NCBI RefSeq assembly: GCF_963082655.1
Contig: NC_081555.1
Location: 15,430,817-15,494,816 of the forward strand
From: Stomoxys calcitrans
Taxonomy: Eukaryota; Arthropoda; Insecta; Diptera; Muscidae
Direction: 5' to 3'
DNA: 64,000 nt
This document shows positions 1 to 11,169 of the stretch, in pieces. Made by a program: the position numbers and the translations under genes. Numbering within the stretch: the stretch's first letter is position 1; every line of letters begins with the position of its first letter. The notes below the pieces were generated by a model that saw only the letters and a list, made by a program, of their open reading frames with translations, made no database searches and had not been told where the DNA came from.

Positions 1-559
1 ATCGGCGGTGACATTTGATCATAAAGTCAGAGTTGAATTTTACACTGATTGCTAACACAGTGCAAATATCTTTTGGAAATTGTATTAATGGCTTCGAACG
101 CTAGATAACGGCAACGGCTCTTGCTGCTGCTCCGTTTGCCCAGGTTCGCATTACGGAGAATAATACTCAAGAATAGAGCTGCCTTAAAAAAATTCTAGAT
201 CGAGTTAGAAAAGAGATATCGTAATGAAATTTGGCGTTAAGTAGACGACAAAAGTTTTTCCCGTCATGTTTTGGGGGAAAATTGGATTGTCCAAAGTCGG
301 CAATTTTTTATATCCCAAAAATCAAACGAAAAAATTTCCAAAAATTCTTAGAAGTGAGAATTCTGGAACCCGTTTTAATGTCTTGTTGCATTTGATGGTT
401 TCTATAAAAAAATATATTTACGGCAATAATCCTATTTCTTTTGATAGTAGGTTCTGTTGTATGCCAAAATCATTATATCCAACTTTCTTCGCTAAATTGT
501 CATAAAATATTAAGAAAATGATTTTTTTGTTGTTTTGGAAATAAAAAGAAGGGACATTT
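1..559. other. AT-rich DNA, no gene seen
   Basis: No open frame here has recognisable protein content. The sequence is AT-rich with A- and T-runs, and I see no repeat family from elsewhere in the window. Confidence 0.5.
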
Positions 560-955
560 TGAAAGTTTTATTGCCCAAAATGTACGAATTAAAAAAAATC
601 TAGTCATTCTATAAATAAAACTGTATCGCAATTTTTAGATCTTTGGCTCAATCAGTAAATAAGGTACCATTTTCTACGTTTTGGCACCTAAATGTACAAA
701 TTTCAAAACAATCATCTAGTCATCCGTTACATACTGCTAAGATGTACCTGTATCCCTTATTTCACAGAAGTAGCTCAGTCTGTTAATAGAGAACCACTTT
801 GAACGTTTTAGTACCAAAATTAGAAATATCAACAAAATCTGCTAGTCGTCCGGTACCTACTGCCAGGATGTGCCTGCATCCAGAATTTCAGATCTGTACC
901 TCAATCTATAAAGAAAGTACTTAATAGTACAAATTACATCACTTAAGTACTTTTT
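560..955. repeat. Three divergent tandem units of ~114-128 bp
   Basis: The segment beginning CTAGTC recurs near 600, 714 and 842. Each time it is followed by a similar stretch of TGTAYCTGTATC-like sequence, then a CTCA(A/G)TC motif, then GTACCA or a related form. Spacing is about 114 and 128 bp. The units are clearly diverged, so this is an old short tandem array. No coding potential is visible. Confidence 0.5.
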
Positions 956-1279
956 ATTCCAATCCTGGTACGTTTTCAACATTTCCTATTTAGTACAACT
1001 TATTGTATATTTGTCAAGACATCGATAATTTTAAGGAAATCTTTTCATTTTACCCTTCTGCGTTCACTGTAAAAGTAATTAAACTATTTCGTACTTTTTG
1101 GTACCAAAATGTATGATTTGTTGAACGATGGCCCATTTACAATCCCAACCGACCTACATTAACACGCTTTTACTTGTTGAGAATAGTTTTTGTTTAGAAT
1201 AATCTTTGAAATAATTTGACAACATCTTCAAGATATTGTAATTTCTCTTCAAACAAAATGTCGAGCATATCTTCTTTAA

Positions 1280-1930
1280 AACCCATATTTCGAGGTTATT
1301 TCCTCGATACCCGAATTCGGGAAAATTTTTCAAAAAACAAATTGAGATATCCTTTCTTTTGTTGATCGATCGGTCCTGTAGATACTTCGTTCCAAATAAT
1401 ATCGGTTAGTGTTATTTGAGTCCCATATTGTCGTGATCGATCTACAATCCTGTTAGGATTTTGTTTTGGATGGCGCGGCTATCAGACATTTCCTGCCTCA
1501 TATAAATATCAGATTAGTACTCTAATTATTGATATTTGATTTGAGTACCATACTGTACCGGTCGGCATATATGTCCAGATGGGGTATTTTCTTTCTAAGG
1601 TGGATGGACACTTTGATATTTGGCCCTCAATATTTATATGAAATTTTTACTCAGCTTTCAAGGACCTTCCAGTTTTCTACCAGTCGGCCTATATTTATTT
1701 TGCTTGCGACTAACTTTAAAATTCAGATTCTTACTCTACTTCCAAAGACCATTCATTTAATACCCATATAGCTCCAATCGGAAAACATGTCCGTTTGTGT
1801 AGGTGTTGCGGTAGGGCGCTCCCCCAGGTTGTTTGACCAAAATTTTAAAAAATTCCCTATTTTTTTATTACCATTAGATTGCAAACAAAATTTCGCTTTA
1901 ATCGTCGCACACATCTCGGAAATCTGGCGT
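1280..1930. repeat. Degenerate family-B dispersed repeat
   Basis: It contains 'TTTGAGTCCCATATTGTCGT', 'GGGCGCTCCCCCAGGTTGTT' and 'AAATCTGGCGTTT' modules. The same modules recur at 8340-8580, 28240-28440, 41380-42960 and 60000-60880, so this is a decayed copy of one dispersed, internally tandem family (called family B here). There is no coding content. Confidence 0.5.
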
Positions 1931-2112
1931 TTTTAAAACAAAGATACGCGGGAATGTCAGCTGCCCCTCTTCGAAAGTCAACAAATGACATTCCTATTTT
2001 AACAGGAAGACAGTGTGTGAACATTTCTGGAAAATCGGAGATAAACGGAGGAAAAATTACTGCATAATATCAAAGATATTAAAATTTAAGCTTCACAGTA
2101 TGCGTTTGATCA

Positions 2113-2200
2113 AAAACCATAGCGCAGAGGTTAGTATGTCCGGCTATAACGCTGAACGCCTGATTTCGAATTTCTGGCGAGAACATCAGAAAAAAATATA
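2113..2200 (+). mobile_element. SINE, tRNA-like head only
   Basis: An A-box-like TAGCGCAGAGGTTAG is followed by a degenerate B box (TTTCGAATTTC) in the same spacing as the full SINE copies at 27884 and 48715. It then runs into A-rich sequence, so the SINE body is missing. It is probably a truncated or decayed copy. It is too degenerate to be a functional tRNA gene. Confidence 0.55.
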
Positions 2201-2214
2201 AAAAAAATATATAT

Positions 2215-2640
2215 AGACATTAAGTGTAAAATAACATTCAGTATATCACATGGGAGCATTTTCAGGGAGTCATCGACTTACTATGTATCCCACTAAGTAT
2301 TCAACACTAGGATGATTTTTGAAGTGCCGTTCAGCAGACTACAACACTATATAGTTTAATAAAAATTCACCACTATGTGGGTAAAGCTGTCTGTAGGCAA
2401 GCTGAGCGTTGCCACTATGACTGAAATGAAAAATAAATAAAAAATTACATTAAAAACAATAGGGGAATTAGAGTTTGTCTGAAAGAATGCCTTCGTTAAC
2501 ATCGCACTTAAACTTAGTAGTTAAGAAGATTTTACATATTCGTTGTGCAATGATCTTAGCTACATAAGAACAAACGGTGTTATGTGAACGGTAGGCCGGT
2601 CAAACAGACGGATATGATCCACGATGGAGTTGAAAATGAT
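2215..2640. other. AT-rich spacer
   Basis: No open frame or recognised repeat is convincing. A short stretch near 2310-2360 weakly resembles the LINE at 49290-49350, but it is too short to call. Confidence 0.4.
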
Positions 2641-2671
2641 TATCTAACCAATAATCAAAACGCGTCCACCA

Positions 2672-3514
2672 GTGGTGTGGTATCTGTGTTCCGATTTGTC
2701 TGAAAACGCCCCAACGTTGATGAACCACCACAAACGAAAAAAGGACCATGATTTGCGGATTTGCACCTGGAATGTCCGCACTCTTTATAGAGAAGGTGAA
2801 GTATACACGCTGGCAGATGAAATAGAGAAGTACGAAGCAGATATTACGGCCTTACAGGAAGTGTGATGGACTGGGAATGGCGCCACTACAACACCAAACG
2901 GTGACGAACTATATCATAGCTGCCATAACATGAGGCATAAATTTGGCTGTGGATTTGTGATTAGTCGGAGACTGAAACACCTTGTCTCCAGCTTTATTCC
3001 AGTGGATGAGAGGCTAGCCACAATCCGCATAAAAGCCAAATTCCATAACATCTGCCTTATTTGTGCCCATGCCCCGACGGAAGACAAAAAAGAACAGACC
3101 AAGGATATTTTCTACGAGCGCCTAGAGAGAGAATATGACCGCTTCCCCGTCCATGATATTAAAATCGTTCTGGGAGATTTAAATGCGAAGATAGGAAAGG
3201 AAGACATTTTTGGTCCAACAGTCGGAAAGTTTTGCCTCCACGAGATAACGTCCAGTAAGGGGTTGAGGCTGATAGATTTCGCCGCTGCAAAAAACATAGT
3301 AGTTTGTAGCACCAAATTTCAACATAAAAATTCACAAAGCCGAATTTCACCCGATCAAAACACGAGGAACCAATTTGATCACGTTGTGATCGGTGGAAGG
3401 CATTCATCCAGCGTGTTAGATGTACGATCGATACGTGGAGTGAACATAGATTCGGATCATTACCTTGTTGCGGAAAAGGTTCGCACCCGCTTGAACATGG
3501 CGAGAAAAGTATGA
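2672..3514 (+). pseudogene. RTE-like LINE endonuclease domain, one nonsense codon
   Basis: The frame encodes an exonuclease-endonuclease-phosphatase type apurinic endonuclease, the nicking enzyme of LINEs. Visible motifs in order are CTWNVRTL (metal-binding Asn), LQEV (catalytic Glu), VLGDLNAKIG (Asp/Asn pair) and DSDHYLV (Ser-Asp-His). The open frames 2672-2866 and 2930-3514 are in the same phase. They are separated by a TGA at 2864-2866 exactly where relatives have an Arg codon (QEVRW), so one CGA-to-TGA change probably broke it. The reverse transcriptase core that should follow is missing. RTE-like assignment rests on the distinctive C-terminal sequence found just downstream. Confidence 0.75.
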
Positions 3515-3559
3515 TCTGACACTGCACGGAAGCTGGACATTGAAAAGCTGCAAACACCT

Positions 3560-4187
3560 AAACTTTGAGGTAGTCAGTAATTTTATCTACATCGGCACCG
3601 CCGTAATCGGATGACATCAGCTTTGAGATAATGCGAAGAATAATACTGGCAAACAGATGGTATTTTGGACTAAGTAAGCAGTTTAGAAACAAGGCCACCT
3701 CACGACAGGCGAAGATTACACTGTACAATACATTGATACTATCCGTGTTGTTATATGGTTCTGTGGCATGAGTACTTGTGAAAGCAGATGAGTCAGTGCT
3801 TGGAGTATTTGGGAGAGAGATTCTTCGTAAAAAATATGGACCAGTTTGCGTTAATGGAGAATATAGGCGACGTATAAACCACGAGTTGTATGAGCTGTAT
3901 GACGACGATAGCGTAGTTACACGCATTAAAATACAACGGCTGCGTTGGTTAGGTCATGTTGTCAGAATGGATGAAGAAGCTCCAGCAAAGGGGTCTTTTT
4001 GAAGGCAAACACGATGGTACACGCAAAACGGAAAGACCAAAAGCCCGATGGAAAGATCAAGTGGTGGGAGACACCTTGAAACTTGGTGTCAGAGGTTTTA
4101 GAATGAGCGCAGAAGATCGAGGCGCTTGGAACGCTATTCTACGGCTAGTGGAAGAAATATTCTGTCATAGCCAATTAAAGTAAAGTA
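3560..4187 (+). pseudogene. RTE-like LINE reverse transcriptase C-terminus, copy A
   Basis: The translation contains ILRKKYGPVCVNGEYRR, ELYELYDDD and RIKIQRLRWLGHVVRM, then a GRPKARWKDQV-like tail with DRGAW. These are the C-terminal hallmarks of RTE-type LINE polymerases. It is frameshifted by an extra G near 3990 (frames 3778-4002 and 3956-4183). It follows the endonuclease almost directly, so the catalytic RT core has been deleted. It ends in a short AAAGTAAAGTAAAGTAA tail. Confidence 0.7.
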
Positions 4188-4615
4188 AAGTAAGGCATGA
4201 GTACTTGTGAAAGCAGATGAGTCAGTGCTTGGAGTATTTGAGAGAGAGATTCTTCGTAAAATATATGGACCAGTTTGCGTTAATGGAGAATATAGGCGAG
4301 GTATGAATCACGAGTTGTATGAGCTGTATGACGACGATAGCGTAGTTACACGCATTAAAATACAACGTTTGCGTTCGCTAGGTCATGTCAGAATGGATGA
4401 AGAAGCTCCAGCAAAGGTGTCTTTTGAAGGCAAACACGGTGGTACAAGCAAAACGGGAAAACCAAAAGCCCGATGTAAAGATCAAGTGGTGGGAGACACC
4501 TCGAAGCTTGGTGTCAGAGATTTTAGATTGAGCGCAGAAGATCGAGGCGCTTGGAACGCTATTCTACGTACGGCTAGTGGAACAAATGTTCTGTCATAGC
4601 CAATTAAATTAAGTA
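4188..4615 (+). repeat. RTE-like C-terminus, copy B (direct duplicate of copy A)
   Basis: From GGCATGAGTACTTGTG onward this repeats copy A with an offset of 429 bp, and differs by scattered substitutions and small indels. Unlike copy A, the frame 4207-4599 is uninterrupted to its stop. It begins immediately at the AGTAA-type tail of copy A. It may be a second 5'-truncated insertion into that tail or a segmental tandem duplication. Confidence 0.7.
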
Positions 4616-4619
4616 AGTC

Positions 4620-6220
4620 AGGTGACGTTAAACTTTACATTATTAACATATCATTTCATAGTGAACGATAAGATAACTTCCTTAAATCTTGTATCTACCA
4701 TATTTGATATAGGGGAGATAACATTTACCTACCTCCCCGTAATTTTGCAATCAGTGATAAGCGACATAACAGATCATTAACCCTAAGAATGTTAATTTAA
4801 ATGTATTTTCTACCAGAGAAAAGATTAACATATTGGAATAGAAAATTAGGCTGACAAACAATTTAACTCTTTGAGTCTTTGAGGGGAATCTAAAAATTCT
4901 TATCAATCTGTAATCATATTTGAGAAATTATGAGATTACTTAAAAGGTAAGGAGAACTATAACAACCCCATAAGCCTTCCAAATAGTTGTTGTTGCTGTT
5001 ACAATCGTCAAAATATTTATGAATTAATCTAGGGATTTTGTGTTTTTGTGGAGTAGAGCTATAGAATTTGTTGTTATAACTGTTTTTGATTTTAATAATT
5101 TCTGACAGCTGTCAATATGAAAGAACAACAAGCAAAGATTACACCCTCCTTCTGTCTTGAGCAATTCTACACAAAAGTTATGGGAAATATTAACACAGAT
5201 GACCTACATACCCTTTTTAAAAAGTGGTATAAAAAAATAATTCACACCTTCTTAAAACAAAGCAGAGATTTTTCTGATGGAACAAGATCTAAGGCCAAAA
5301 TATTATGTTTTACTTGAAAAGATTATGAGTGAGTCCACTGGCATTTATAATCACACACACACAAGTATACAAAATATGCAGTGACAATTATTGTAGTCTC
5401 TTTTTAGGACATGTCAACCCTCAAACTTTCTTGTAAATGTCCTGTGTTGTCACAACGATGACGATGATGTGTAATGTCTCTTTGACGAATTCCCTTTGGC
5501 TTAAGTGTGTGGTCAACCAACCCTTTCTATGAAGGATAACATCATGCTTTCGTGTAGAAATTATTGAATTTCTTGTAAAATTTATAATTGCCTCCGTTTA
5601 TCTCTTTATACCGCAACAGGATATTCTTCCATTGTACCTCTACAATTGAGGAAATGTCATTTTGTCCCATCAACATGATGACATTTTAATACATATGTTA
5701 TGTTCTTGTTGTTGGTTGATGTGTCAAAATATTTTTTTTTTTTTTGTAAACCAGGAAAAGGATTACAAGATTGTTTTCTTGTATTTCATTGTCTATTTTC
5801 CCAATCAAATTGAAGGCCATGTGAAATTTTTATTTGTTACCTCTAACTCTAAGTAAGAGTTGAAGGGTTAAGGGCCAGGTTAAGGATTTTTTTATGTCCT
5901 GTTAGCTAATGTCTCTTAAAAACTAGTTTTACTACATCTTATAGCTTGTTAAACTTTGTATTGCTGCTGTGGTATAAAGTCATCAGCCTATAGGGACTTG
6001 TTAGAAAAAACATGATGGATATGTTGATTTGTTGCTGGACAGCGAACATGATTTGGTTATTACTTTAAAAATAGATGAAGCATTAAAAATCTTTTTGGAG
6101 AAAAGACAAGTTGACAGAATATTCCCAACATTTTACGTGGCAAAATTGATTTTCTATTATTTAACTTAACAATTTGTTTGCAACTTTTTGGTGTCCTATA
6201 AGATGTCGTGTATGTATATA
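4620..6220. other. AT-rich unique DNA with a short CA run
   Basis: No gene is seen. There is a short (CA)n run at about 5352-5364 and several T-runs. Open frames of 60-66 codons here have low-complexity, non-conserved-looking content. Confidence 0.5.
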
Positions 6221-7855
6221 CAGCGGTCAAAAAAAGTATTCATCATTAGCAAAATTGATAATAAATTCACTTATTTTGGGTAATTGAAGAAAATTTAAAG
6301 TAAATAAATAATGCAGTTTTATGCAATAGTTTATTTTTCGTAATATGTTTTAAAATAAATTCAAAAAATAAATTTATTTAGCGCAAAAAATGCAATTTTA
6401 TATAATAACACCAAAAACAGAACAAAAAAAGTATTCATCATTGATGTGCTATCATCAAAGTCAAATTCAAATATTATTTGGGAATCCCCCTTTTCTGTTT
6501 TATTTAGTAAAGGAGGCTTTGCCCTTGACAGCAAATATTTAATTTCATTGAAAATATAGTTTTTGTCAAAATGGGTCGTAAGCAAAACGAGGTTTCTGAT
6601 GAGGTAAAAGTTTTGATAATAAAACACCACAGGAATGGTTTAACTCAAAAAACTATCAGTGAAATATTAAATAGACCACGATCTACTATACAATCCATCA
6701 TCAGAAAGTGGACAGAAACGAAAACTGTTGACAATAAACCAAGATCTGGTCGACCAAAAGCACTTTCAGTTGGAGATGTGCGTTGGCTAGTGCGGCAAGT
6801 TCAGAAAACTCCGAAGACAAATGCGACCATTCTTCGTAAAAACACTATGGAATATTTAGGGAAGGAAGTTACTACACAAACAATTCGAAATACACTCAAA
6901 AGGCATAGTTACAGAGGAAGAACTGCACGTAAGAAGCCCTTTATAAATAAAATAAACCGAGTGAAAAGGCTAAACTTCGCAAAAATGTATGTAAAACAGC
7001 CCGAATCATTTTGGAAAACAGTCATTTTTGCAGACGAGAGCAAGTTTAATCTTTTTGGGTGCGATGGAAAGGTCATAGTGTACAGAAAACCAAATACAGA
7101 GCTTGAAGAACGAAACACAGTTGCTACTGTAAAACATGGTGGAGATGGTTTAATGGTTTGGGGGTGTATGGCGGCTTCAGGAGCGGGAAATCTTGAAATT
7201 ATTAATGGGGTAATGGATCATAAGTATTACATTGACATTTTAAAGAGGAATTTAAAAGATAGTGCTGTAAAACTTGGGCTTGGTAATAACTTTCAATATT
7301 ATCAAGATAATGACCCCAAACATTCTGCTTTAAATACCAAGATGTGGATGCTGTATAACTGCCCCAAAGTCTTTAAAACTCCTCCTCAAAGTCCCGACTT
7401 GAACCCAATTGAACATCTTTGGGAACATCTCGAACGCAAATTGAGAACGCGCAATTTTTCGAGCAAGAGTCAAATGCAACAGGTGATAATGGAGGAATGG
7501 ACTAATATAGACCAAAACATAACCGCTAAATTAGTCCAATCGATGTCAAACCGTTTAAAAGAAGTTATAAGACGCGGTGGTCGAATAACAAAGTATTAAT
7601 TTTAATTTTTTTTTTTAATTTTAATTTAATTCAATGATGAATACTTTTTTTGTTTAATTTTTTGTGTTCAGCTGTAAAATGGCCCTTTTTGTTCCAATAA
7701 ATACTATTTTTTTCTTTAAAAACAATGAAATTGTGTACATATATATCACACAAGCACTACTGCATCATTAGTTTAATATGTTTTTATTCCAATTGTCTTT
7801 TGTAGACTTATTAAAAAAAAAAACATTGAATGATGAATACTTTTTTTGACCGCTG
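6221..7855 (+). mobile_element. Complete Tc1-like transposon, IR/DR type
   Basis: Both ends read CAGCGGTCAAAAAAAGTATT... in inverted orientation and are flanked by TA (6219-6220 and 7856-7857), the Tc1/mariner target duplication. The core motif AAAAAAGTATTCATCATT occurs a second time inside each end, near 6425-6443 on the left and inverted near 7632-7653 on the right. Each end therefore carries two transposase-binding-like direct repeats about 180-205 bp apart, as in IR/DR Tc1 elements such as Minos-type transposons. Length is 1635 bp with one central open frame. The exact named family is not assigned. Confidence 0.93.
6571..7599 (+). CDS. Tc1-like transposase, DD34E, intact
   Basis: This is a 342-residue cut-and-paste transposase acting on the surrounding inverted repeats. 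Residues ~1-110 form the paired-type DNA-binding region with two helix-turn-helices; the first is seen in LTQKTISEILNRPRSTIQSII. Between them is a GRPR-like linker (SGRPK, 59-63). The catalytic domain carries D155 (FADESKFNLF), D246 (QDNDPKHSA) and E281 (SPDLNPIEHLWE), with 34 residues between the last two. That spacing is diagnostic of the Tc1 family. Length matches the family's usual ~340 residues. The start is the first ATG after the inner left repeat and gives a full N-terminus. No stop or frameshift is seen, so it could encode active enzyme. The stop TAA is followed by an A/T-rich stretch leading to the right repeat. Confidence 0.93.
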   Translation: MGRKQNEVSDEVKVLIIKHHRNGLTQKTISEILNRPRSTIQSIIRKWTETKTVDNKPRSGRPKALSVGDVRWLVRQVQKTPKTNATILRKNTMEYLGKEVTTQTIRNTLKRHSYRGRTARKKPFINKINRVKRLNFAKMYVKQPESFWKTVIFADESKFNLFGCDGKVIVYRKPNTELEERNTVATVKHGGDGLMVWGCMAASGAGNLEIINGVMDHKYYIDILKRNLKDSAVKLGLGNNFQYYQDNDPKHSALNTKMWMLYNCPKVFKTPPQSPDLNPIEHLWEHLERKLRTRNFSSKSQMQQVIMEEWTNIDQNITAKLVQSMSNRLKEVIRRGGRITKY

Positions 7856-8098
7856 TATCTATTGTGAAGAACTTAAAATCACGAAAAATTAAAAAAGTTC
7901 AACATATCATATTTGACGTGAAACCTTAAATTAAATTTGCAGGTTTCTGCGTTTCAGGATCCATAAGAAATCTTTAAAAAAAATTTTTAGACTGTAGACA
8001 AAATCGGTAAGGCGAAAATGCCTCAGTTGTTGAAGGGAATATAGAGGCTTTAGAAGAAAGGGCCAATTAGCATCGAAACACGAACCCTATACAAAATA

Positions 8099-8335
8099 TT
8101 GGGTTGCCCAAAAAGTAATTGCGGATTTTTCATATAGTCGGCGTTAACAAATTTTTTCACAGCTTGTGACTCTGTAATTGCATTCTTTCTTCTGTCAGTT
8201 ATCAGCTGTTACTTTTAGCTTGCTTTAGAAAAAAAGTGTAAAAAAGTATATTTGATTATAGTTCTTTCTAAGTTTTATTAAAAATGCATTTACTTTCTTT
8301 TAAAAAATCCGCAATTACTTTTTGGGCACCCCAAA
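8099..8335 (+). mobile_element. Mariner-type MITE, copy 1
   Basis: Terminal inverted repeats begin TTGGGTTGCCCAAAAAGTAA and extend about 32 bp, then a short non-coding middle. Total length is about 237 bp. It is nearly identical to copies at 34908-35144 and 30446-30661, in the opposite orientation. The terminal sequence resembles ends of mariner elements, so this is probably a non-autonomous derivative mobilised by a mariner transposase elsewhere. Confidence 0.85.
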
Positions 8336-8339
8336 ATTG

Positions 8340-8565
8340 GTTATCAAATTCGTTTTCTAATCTCAAATACCTTTCATTTGAGACACATTGTGCCATGGTC
8401 GAAAAAATTTTGCCCTTTGGGGAGTGTTTTGGGGAAGGGGTGATGCCCTAAATATATGGTCCTACATTTGGGTATCAAATTCGTATTATAATCCCAAATA
8501 TCTATATTTGAGTCCCATATTGCGGTGGTCAGTAAAAAATTGCTGTTTGTGAGGTATTTTGGGAA
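8340..8565. repeat. Family-B dispersed repeat fragment
   Basis: It contains 'CAAATACCTTTCATTTGAG', 'GTTTTGGGGAAGGGGTGATG' and 'TTTGAGTCCCATATTGCGGT' modules, about 1.5 units of the family-B tandem sequence. Confidence 0.6.
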
Positions 8566-8757
8566 GCACTGAGGGTGGATATTAATCGAGATCCTCATGG
8601 ACTCGGCTTAAAAGTGGTAATGAAAAAGCTCAGCGGGAAATACCCAGCAAGCGAACTAGACAATGAGATCACGAATAACATTATAAACACGTTGGACCCC
8701 AAACATGAAATAGATACAGGAAATATTATTAGCGAGGATACACGAGGCCACGACTAG
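8566..8757 (+). pseudogene. Possible LINE pre-RT fragment
   Basis: The frame gives INRDPHGLGLKVVMKKLSGK followed by an ELDNEI...NTLDPKHEI stretch. This resembles the 'D+PWG..YK.V..K' linker before the reverse transcriptase core in R1/Loa-type LINEs. It is short and ends in a stop. Nothing else of the element is recognisable on either side. The identification rests on a short motif only. Confidence 0.4.
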
Positions 8758-9242
8758 TTTGTAACTTAACTTGGCACCTGCAAAGCTGATTAATAAGAAT
8801 GCACCACGTCCTGAGCAAATACCATGAGAGGCGCTGACCAAATAGCCCTGGTAAAGAAGGACATATTACGTATAATAAATGTCTAACTGATGGTGTTTTC
8901 TCAGATGCTGGAAAGAAAAAATGTTAGTACTCACACTAAAGGGAAAGGGAAAAAATACTAAAGGGAAACTCATACTATGGATGTGATAAAATGTATAGTT
9001 CGACTCAGAAAAACCAACTGGTTCGGCTAAGCCTTGTCCGTCTGTCCGCATATAATATCTGTGCCTTTTGTCCGTAATCAAGATGGATATCGCATTTGTT
9101 ATCCAACCATCACTAAATTTTCCTCATATCAATTTTTAGTGCAAACATAAATCTTATGTAGTTTGGGAAATAATCGGTTCAGATTGAGATATAGCTTCCA
9201 TCTGAAAACCTTTGTTTGTTTTTGGTCTGAAAAATTTTGTGG
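8758..9242. other. Spacer without recognised feature
   Basis: No gene or clear repeat was seen in this stretch. Confidence 0.4.
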
Positions 9243-9873
9243 TACTTGGGTAGGTTAGGTTAGGTTGAAACGGGGGTGCGGATATTAATCCGCCCCATGC
9301 CACTACGGACATACACCTAAGCCAGAAATCGGCTTGTTTATCGACTTTATAGCTTTAAGAGAGCATTTAAACTATAAAGTAACCTCTAAAAAGAAAATTT
9401 CAAGTAAGGAATTTCGTGCTAATTACAAACTCCTTAATTGTTTTCAATACCACTCCCCTTAGATGGGTCATGTCTATGAATGTGTCCCCACCTAAGTGCC
9501 GGCATCTGTTAAAAGCGAAAACCGGACAATGACAAAGGAAATGCTCCAACGTCTCATCATCTTCCTCGCATGTCCTACACTTGCCGCATTGATTTTAGAT
9601 AAGTGAGCTCGTAGTCCTATGTGTCCCGTTATGATACCAATAGCCATACTGACCTCCTTTTTACTTCCTTTCAGTAATAGTCTCGTCCTCTCACGATCTG
9701 GATCCCCCCATAGGATTTTCGCCGTCCTACCGACCTTTTCGCTTTTCCACAATGTTGCATGCGCTTTCGTCGCCCACTTCCATAACTCGGACTGCGTCGA
9801 CCTGAAAGGCTTCGATTTAACCATGTTTATTGACGGCAGTCCTCTGGCCTTCACTGCCAAATCGTCTGCCCTT

Positions 9874-10467
9874 TTATTTCCCCCTACTTCGTAATGGCCC
9901 GGCTCCCACACGATGCGATGTGACATCCTCAGAGAAGGCGTTAATCTCTTTCTTACACTGCAAGACTGTTCGTGACACTACCGTCCTGGTTGTTATTGCC
10001 CTTATGGCAATTTTAGCACCGCACCACATCACGCATTCAGTGATCGCCCGAATCTTCGCCTGCATAACCGTATTATGGTCAGGCAGTCTAAAACATATCT
10101 CAGTCCTTGAGATCTCAATGTAAACTCCCAGGCCCACTCTGTCCTCTAGCTTCAATGATCTTCCAGGTGGCAATACTAGGGTTCCGTCAATCCAAGACTG
10201 TGCCGATGGCAGCAGTGCCTCGCACTCGACTTCAAGGTTCATCGCCTTAAGTCTCATAGCCACAGTGGCTGCCTCACACTTAATCAGTATGGCAATGGGT
10301 CGGATATCTAGAATAGTCTCCAGTGCCGTAGAGGGCGTGGTCCTCATTGCTTCGCCTATGCCGAGACAACATGTTCTCTGAACCTGTTGTATGGTCCTTA
10401 TGTTGCACTTTTTCGCCATAGCATACCACCAAACTACTGAGGCGTAAGTAAGTATTGGTCTAATCAC
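9874..10467 (-). pseudogene. LINE RT thumb and RNase H fragment
   Basis: The 197-codon open segment covers the RT C-terminal region (PILTYASVVWW, then a QRTCCLGI-like motif) and a broken RNase H domain (SLKLEDRVGLGVYIE). The catalytic Asp-containing TDGS block is deleted relative to the sister copy. Translation becomes unrelated to RNase H after about residue 150, consistent with frameshifts. It is part of the element at 9243-11795. Confidence 0.75.
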
Positions 10468-10545
10468 TCTCCTGTAGTGCCAGTGGACTACACTCGGATT
10501 CAGGCCCCATTTCGAGCTTACGGCCCGTTTACATAGTGCCCAACA

Positions 10546-10998
10546 TCAGTGAGCCTTCTCAGTACGCCCCTGAATGTGACACTTCAAATTCAGTTTCCTG
10601 TCCAAGATCACACCTAAGCATTTGTTCTTGTCAGATATCGAAATCGTCTTATTGAGGAAACGTGGTGCGTTAAATTGGCCCACCTTCGTCTTCCTCGTAA
10701 ACTGGCATATTTCAGTCTTTTCTGGGATAACATTGACAGCTCTGGGTCCTGCCCAGTTATTTGCCATATGCAAGACCCTTCCGGGTCTTCTGCATAGCTC
10801 GTTCGGATCCTTACCCCTTAGAAGTATTATAACATCGTCTGCGTAGCAGACGGGTTCAAATCCCTCCTCAGTCAGCATCCGTAATAGGTAATTTAAGGTG
10901 GTCACCCATAGGATTGGCGATAAAATGCCCCCCTGTGGCGTGTCTTGTGCCGTTTTCGCCCTTATAAAGGGTGGTTTTTTTGAGGTTAGGATTTTCAT
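10546..10998 (-). pseudogene. LINE reverse transcriptase catalytic segment
   Basis: It contains DTPQGGILSPILW (RT block 4) and CYADDVIILLRG (catalytic YADD). Downstream come KTEICQFTRKTKVG and CLGVILDRKL, the primer-grip and thumb region. The first ~9 residues come from the arm of the fold-back element inserted at 10967, so this frame is not the native LINE start. The polymerase core looks otherwise little damaged. Confidence 0.85.
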
Positions 10999-11079
10999 GC
11001 ATTAGTATTTGACAGATCACGTGGGATTTCAGACATGGTGTCAAAGAGAAAGATGCTCAGTATGCTTTGACATTTCATC

Positions 11080-11169
11080 ATGAATAGACTTACTAACGAG
11101 CAACGCTTGCAAATCATTGAATTTTATTACCAAAATCAGTGTTCGGTTCGAAATGTGTTCATTCACCGT
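11080..11169 (+). pseudogene. Transposase N-terminal fragment in left arm
   Basis: The translation begins MNRLTNEQRLQIIEFYYQNQ and continues CSVRNVF, the helix-turn-helix start of an insect IS630/Tc1/mariner-type transposase. The same sequence is present inverted in the right arm. It ends at the arm boundary, so it cannot make a functional enzyme. Confidence 0.75.
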
